Positions 59,401 to 64,000 of a stretch of 64,000 nucleotides of DNA are shown piece by piece. Numbering within the stretch: position 1 is the first letter of the stretch; every line of letters begins with the position of its first letter. Position numbers and translations under genes: made by a program. The DNA comes from Aptenodytes patagonicus. Lineage: Eukaryota > Chordata > Aves > Sphenisciformes > Spheniscidae. The DNA lies in NCBI RefSeq assembly GCF_965638725.1, contig NC_134957.1, positions 22,716,101-22,780,100 on the forward strand, given 5' to 3'. The notes under the pieces were generated by a model that was given only the letters and a program-made list of their open reading frames with translations, ran no database searches and was not told the DNA's origin.

Positions 59401-62130
59401 AGGCACTTTGCTAACAACCAATCAATCTTCACAGTAACTCTGCTTTAGTGTCCCTAGTTTTCAGATGTGATAAAAGTGATAGGTTATATGATACACCCAA
59501 AGTCAGGAAGAAAGTGAGTATTATTCTGAGGACTGGCACCAGTATTTCATGACTCACAATGTTGGACCAAAATACTTTCGACTGATTTGGCTCCAATTTT
59601 ATGTCTCTCTTTTTTTTAATTATACACGATACAGCATCTAAGCAACAGCACTACACAAGCTTCTCAGAGAAAAATAGCTTTCTTTTGGTTTTGGTGGGCA
59701 ACTGTTTAAAGGATTAAAGCACATTGAAAACATTTAGTTGAATAGATTGCTGGTAAGTTTTACAAAAAAATTGTAACTGGCATAACTAGAAGGTTAATAA
59801 TCTCTAAGGTATTGCCCTGGTTTATAGATACTGCTTTTGGAGCAATAAATTTTAACCTTTGAACATTTGCTTCTGCAAATAAAATCCAGCCTTATTTTGT
59901 GTACTTAACAACTTCTGATTGGAGACACATAGCAACCTATAGCAAGCATGCTTTCAGCAAACTGGAACAGAAATGAGGCAGATCTTCAAAGTGGTCACTT
60001 ATCTTCCTCAATAACTCTTCTACATGTAAACAAGATAAAACAGGTCGTTTTGCCAGATCCCCTCTCTTTGAATGATGTTTAAATAATTTTAAAGAGAAAG
60101 AAGTTGTGTTCAGATATATTTCTTTTCTTAAAGTTCTTTCTTGAAGGACTTTTTTCTTTTTCCTTTTTAAAATTTTAATACAATATTAAACTATGTCATG
60201 GAAATGGGATTAAAACAGGTACCTATGAACTTGATCCTGCAAAACCCTGGGGCCAGTGTTCTGTGCACTTAGCTAGAGCTAGGTCCTAAATTATTGTGTA
60301 TCAGTACAAAAGACAGTTTTCTTCTGTATTCTTACCTTTTGAAAGTCTAAATCTGGAAATTTTAATTAATTTTTCTCTAGTATGCAAGCATAATTCTGTT
60401 TAATTGGCCAATGTGAGGAGGCTTTTCTCCTTGAACCTTTTTCAGTCTCTATTAAGTTAAATACATGTGCGTGTGTGTGTGTGTTAACTGTAGGTAAAAT
60501 ATCTCTAGCATTTCCCTCTGTAGACAGAATGGCTGTTCTGTGTATTTCCAATGGATTCCTCTTTTGGACAGATTCAATGGATGTCTCTTTTGGGAGACCA
60601 GTGTTTTGGTTTGGTTGCCATGCTCATCAATATGGATGGTAAATCACTTTTGTTCCCACGTGCTGTATGTCATGTTCCGCTTTTCATAATATGTGGAAAT
60701 CAGTAGGAGTCTTTCAGTTGCTGAACTTTGAATTGTAGTTTCTTCATCTCATTTGTATTACCTATGCAAAGCTTCAAACTGCTGTTGCCAGCAAATGGAG
60801 CAGCATTGGGAAAGGAAGGAGTGGGAATTTTACGATGTAGGTATGTGTCCATTTAAAGTTGGAACTTTACTCTTATTTAGTGCTGTCCTTCTCGCAACCG
60901 TAAAATGATAAATAAAATTAAGAAATAGTGAAAACTGCCAGCTCCCTGAACCACCCTGGTCTTGTCATTCTCCTCTATTTTTTGTAAGCTTTTTTACCAT
61001 CACTCTGCTTTTAAATTTGATATTACAATTCAATAACACACTAATCATGAAAATCTGCATGTTCACTTGCTACAGTAGCTGATATCACATTGGAAAACAA
61101 TTATGAAAAAAGTCATTTATTTTAATGTTCTTCATATACAAAGTAATTTCACATTACCAACATTTTGATGATCTAATAGTACTATTTGTTATAATTAAGG
61201 AAAAAACCCCAAGAATGTAGTGCCTAAATGTCTTAATGCTCCTAAGTCTTATTCGCAACAGTGACAGAGAGATTTAGGAGGACACCTTGATGAAAATTAG
61301 TGAGGATAGGCATCCTAAATTTCTAAGCTGCTTTTGACAATGAGGGTATAAATTCCCAAATCACTTGCATATGCTTTAAAAATTTTCCCTTTGCAGACAA
61401 AAGTTACGCACATGCAATTAGTAGTCGTATTAGGAAGTAAGTATCCAGATTATTCTTAAGTACTGATTACCTACCAAATTCTGCTTAGTATGGAAGGGTT
61501 CAGCACTTCGGGAATTGAGACCCACTTAAAAAATGCCGAAAGCTTATATTTAAGTGAAATATTTGTTTACCTTGCCTTCCATTAATTTGGCTTCTCAGAT
61601 TGTTTTAGTGTCACAATAGCTCTGAAAGCTGGACCCAATTTAAAATTAGTTGAATGCAGTTATTGCATCTTTATCCATGGGCTATGCTGTCTCATGAAAT
61701 GCAGTCACTTTTTAAAATACCTACACTTCTTAAAAGGATTTCCCCCCCTTTGCTTTTTCTTGTAGGGTACAAAATGAGTCTGACATGATTTTTCTTCTGT
61801 CAGAAATGAACTTGGGCCAAGATTCACAGTTCCAGAATGCTTTCAAAACATTTATGGTAAAATTGAAGAGTGCACGTCTATACCAGTGTATGGAGCATTG
61901 GAAATCATACCTGTCAAAACCAAAAAATTCCAAAAAGCTCATCCCTGACCTTTGCCCTTAACATGTAGTGAGTGCAATCACCACGACCCAGGCTTTCCAT
62001 CAAGTGGGTCAAAACATATAAGCCAGATTTTCATTTATCAAGATCCATGTGTAAAGTCCATGAAAGTGAGAATAGTACATGGAACCTGTGTGGAGATCAA
62101 AGGGGAAGGAATATACTCTTTACCTAGGGA
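53450..62130. other. intergenic interval between CDX4 copies
   Basis: About 8.7 kb of AT-rich DNA lies between the complete CDX4 and the second CDX4-like terminal exon. It holds a 20-base A run at 56073-56092, a TG run at about 60468-60485, and a MIR-like remnant near 59.4 kb. No intervening exon or RNA gene was recognised. Confidence 0.55.
59400..59520 (-). mobile_element. MIR-type SINE remnant
   Basis: The plus strand reads TTCACAGTAACTCTG, then TTTTCAGATGTGATAAAAGTGATAGGTTATATGAT, then CCAAAGTCAGG. This follows the reverse-complement MIR order (CTCACAACAACCCTG, TTTACAGATGAGGAAACTGAGG, GGTTAAGT, CAAGGTCACA). Confidence 0.42.
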
Positions 62131-62603
62131 CGAGGGACAGACAGAGCCCTTGTGTACAGCTGCCGTTACTGCCTCAGCAATGTTGTATTGCCTGTGGCCC
62201 ATTTTGTGCTTTTTTTTTTTTTTTTTTTTTTGTCTGCAGTGTGCTGTGACAAGTGGCCGTATCTGGTCCTCAGCTCTCCTCCCTCCCAGTGCCTACCCAC
62301 CTGCTGCATGGCTGGAGGGATGCTCGCCTTGTGGCAAAGACTCGGCATGGCATCCTCTTGCAGAGGCTCCCTGCAACTAGGACTCCTGGCACACAGCAGT
62401 TCCATTGCCCTTGGGAACTTGCGCTATCCTGCAGACCTGGCAAGTGGCTCTTGGTTTACTGTACTTGAAGCTTATGCGCACAGAACTGTGTCATGCTGGG
62501 GACTCCTGCAAAACAGCTACAGCTGTCCTCTCTCTTTCATACTGTAGTGCTCCATGTACTGGTAGTCTATAGTGTTCGTTATGCAGTAGCTCTTCAGGCA
62601 GCC
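62131..62603 (-). other. 3' flank or UTR of the second CDX4-like gene
   Basis: This stretch is less AT-rich than its surroundings. Overlapping plus-strand frames (up to 142 codons) and minus-strand frames cross the T22 run and match no family. It is most likely 3' UTR of the CDX4-like gene. Confidence 0.35.
62210..62231. repeat. 22-base T run (A run in CDX4-like 3' flank)
   Basis: An uninterrupted T22 lies about 370 bp downstream of the second CDX4-like stop. No AATAAA precedes it on the minus strand, and the exon has a normal intron upstream, so it is not a retrocopy tail of that exon. Confidence 0.8.
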
Positions 62604-62858
62604 TTACTGAGAGGCCACTACCTGCTGCAGGTTCCCGTTGTGCTGCAAACCATTCATGGGAAGCGGAGGTGGAGGAGGTGGAGGTGGGAATAAAGAACTG
62701 GACATTTCTGAATGAGTCTGTTGGTCAGGAACTGGCATCGGGCTCACTGAGCCAGAGTCACTCTGCATAGAGCCAAGATTGCTGCCATCAAAATGAGTCA
62801 TTTTCTTCTTCATTAATTTTCTTTCTTTGGCTCTGCGATTCTGGAACCAGATTTTCAC
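62604..62858 (-). CDS. second CDX4-like gene, terminal exon (partial gene)
   Basis: An intact exon follows a strong acceptor (T/C-rich tract, CTCCGCAG). It starts [14 protein letters not shown] in the same phase as CDX4 exon 3 and ends with a stop after LQQVVASQ. The 84-residue segment has KLMKKKMTHFDGSN, QSDSGSVSPMPVPDQQ, a SSSLF block followed by eight prolines, and NGLQ. It shares [27 protein letters not shown] and a VxxS end with the complete CDX4 at 44842-53213. It differs clearly from the Gln-rich tails of CDX1 and CDX2. It is therefore a tandem CDX4-type paralogue. Exons 1 and 2 are not in the 1.1 kb to the right edge and must lie beyond it. Whether the whole gene is functional cannot be seen here. 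Confidence 0.92.
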   Translation of the reverse strand: MKIWFQNRRAKERKLMKKKMTHFDGSNLGSMQSDSGSVSPMPVPDQQTHSEMSSSLFPPPPPPPPLPMNGLQHNGNLQQVVASQ

Positions 62859-64000
62859 CTGCGGAGGAGCAGAGGAAAATTTTTTTCAGTTGCTAATAGA
62901 ATGCAAAGTGGTCCTTTATGTATACGGTCAAGGGTCATAGGTAAAATCAATTGCATGAGGACCAGTGAGAAAGGCAGTGGCAAACTGAGACAACAGAGCT
63001 GTTTGCTTGTTTTTCATACAGGTAATCTTTCCTATCCGGTAATAAAATATTTATTAATAGTTTGATAAAAAGAGTTTTTCAGTTTTTCAGTTTTATTTTG
63101 AGGAGGTATTTATTTATGGAATGAGCTTTGGGTTTGGAGGTTTTTTTTATTTTTTTGTGCAAAATCTAACAGAACAGAATCTCGTGTGTCATAGTGATGG
63201 CCAAAAGAATCTGAGAGTATCTTTACATTGAAAACTGTATGCCCTAGTCAGAGCAAGTCAAAACCTGTTACTGGCCTATAAACTGAGGCACAAAAGCTTT
63301 CCTGTTTGGATGCTGCACGTTAATTGGTTTGCTCCAATGTGTAAGCCAATGGAAATACACTTCTGAGCAGAATTTCACCAGTGCACTGCTCTTGGTACAC
63401 AACGTCGCTTCAAAATATTGTATAAACGGTGCCTTAATAGCTAGGTGCCTTTTATTGCAGTTGTAGATGGAGTCAGAATCTGCTGCTGCTTCCCGCACAG
63501 TCCACTGCTTTATACCATAGTCATTGCTCTGTCGCAGAAATGCAGTCATCTTTGGGAAGAAGTGAAGCAACTATTGAAAAGTATATGGTTTTTGATTAGG
63601 ATGGAACAAGTAAGGACATGAGATGAAGTTGATGAGTAACGGTCAATTGAAAATACAGCAGAACTTGTTCAGGTGTGGAAGGGTGACTGTTCTGTGGCAA
63701 CTGAAAAGTCTTTGGACGTGAATCCCCAATGTTGGATTTAAAGCAGTGCATGCCAGCTATTTATCCTTGGAAGTGGCTCTGTGTTATGTCTAGTCAGTGT
63801 AATGAGTCAAGCTACCTCATTCAGATACATTGTGTTTTCTTGTTGGTGTTCAGATGGCAAAGGAAACACTTTTGTCACCATTTTCTATAACCCAAAGAAA
63901 AATCAATGGTTTGTTGAGAAACAGTGATTTGTTTAGTTATCCTTTGCTAGAAGCTAGAAAGGGAAAGAGAATGATGATCAGAAAGGAGGTAAAACAGTAA
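62859..64000 (-). other. intron of the second CDX4-like gene, right edge
   Basis: I searched the minus strand for the homeobox exon 2 ([13 protein letters not shown] and LGLSERQ) and did not find it. A 100-codon minus-strand frame at 63268-63570 has no recognisable family. In the complete copy, intron 2 is 2.6 kb, so exon 2 is expected beyond 64000. Confidence 0.7.

Noticed and set aside
61952-62547. 142- and 131-codon plus-strand frames
   Set aside because: They run through a T22 tract giving poly-Phe and are antisense to the CDX4-like 3' flank; no family match.
62210-62858. Second CDX4-like exon as a processed retrocopy with a poly(A) tail
   Set aside because: The exon is preceded by a good splice acceptor and intron sequence rather than exon 2, and no AATAAA precedes the A run.
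63268-63570. 100-codon minus-strand frame near the right edge
   Set aside because: It lies in the expected intron of the second CDX4-like gene and does not resemble the homeobox exon or any known protein.

Overview
This window is vertebrate, most likely avian, genomic DNA. It is AT-rich, with multi-exon genes, two CpG-island promoters, decayed CR1-type and MIR-type repeats, and one solo LTR that resembles ERVL LTRs common in birds. No bacterial or organellar content is seen. Every gene I can support lies on the minus strand in a head-to-tail series. In transcription order (high to low coordinate) these are: the last coding exon of a CDX4-like homeobox gene (62604-62858), a complete three-exon CDX4 gene (44842-53213), a complete six-exon CHIC1 gene (14023-32380), and the first exons of a FIP1-like gene, FIP1L2 (CpG island and ATG at 4988, running off the left edge).

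The order CDX4-CHIC1-FIP1L2 is the non-mammalian counterpart of the region beside the eutherian X-inactivation centre. There, CDX4 and CHIC1 remain coding, while the neighbouring protein genes (LNX3, FIP1L2, UspL and others) were lost or turned into Xist-region noncoding genes. It is also paralogous to the human 4q12 block with CHIC2, FIP1L1, LNX1 and the ParaHox gene GSX2.

Region by region: 1-4988 holds FIP1L2 exons 1-3 (exon 3 tentative) and introns; 4540-5690 is its CpG-island promoter with paired NRF1-type sites. 5700-10230 is intergenic with a tetranucleotide repeat and a decayed LINE fragment. 10230-14022 is the probable long CHIC1 3' UTR, with a GC-rich islet near 11.4-11.6 kb. 14023-32380 is CHIC1, with an antisense-oriented solo LTR in intron 3; 31.9-33.1 kb is the CHIC1 CpG island. 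33.1-44.0 kb is intergenic with a decayed CR1 fragment. 44842-53213 is CDX4, with a consensus CRE and an AT-rich box just upstream. 53.5-62.1 kb is intergenic. 62604-62858 is the second CDX4-like terminal exon, followed by its intron to the right edge.

The main point of interest is a tandem pair of CDX4-type genes about 9 kb apart. One copy is complete and has the human-CDX4-like C-terminus. The other, cut by the window edge, has a distinct tail with a poly-proline run. All coding exon joins for CHIC1 and the complete CDX4 were checked by hand for splice sites and phase, and both give uninterrupted proteins (182 and 261 residues).
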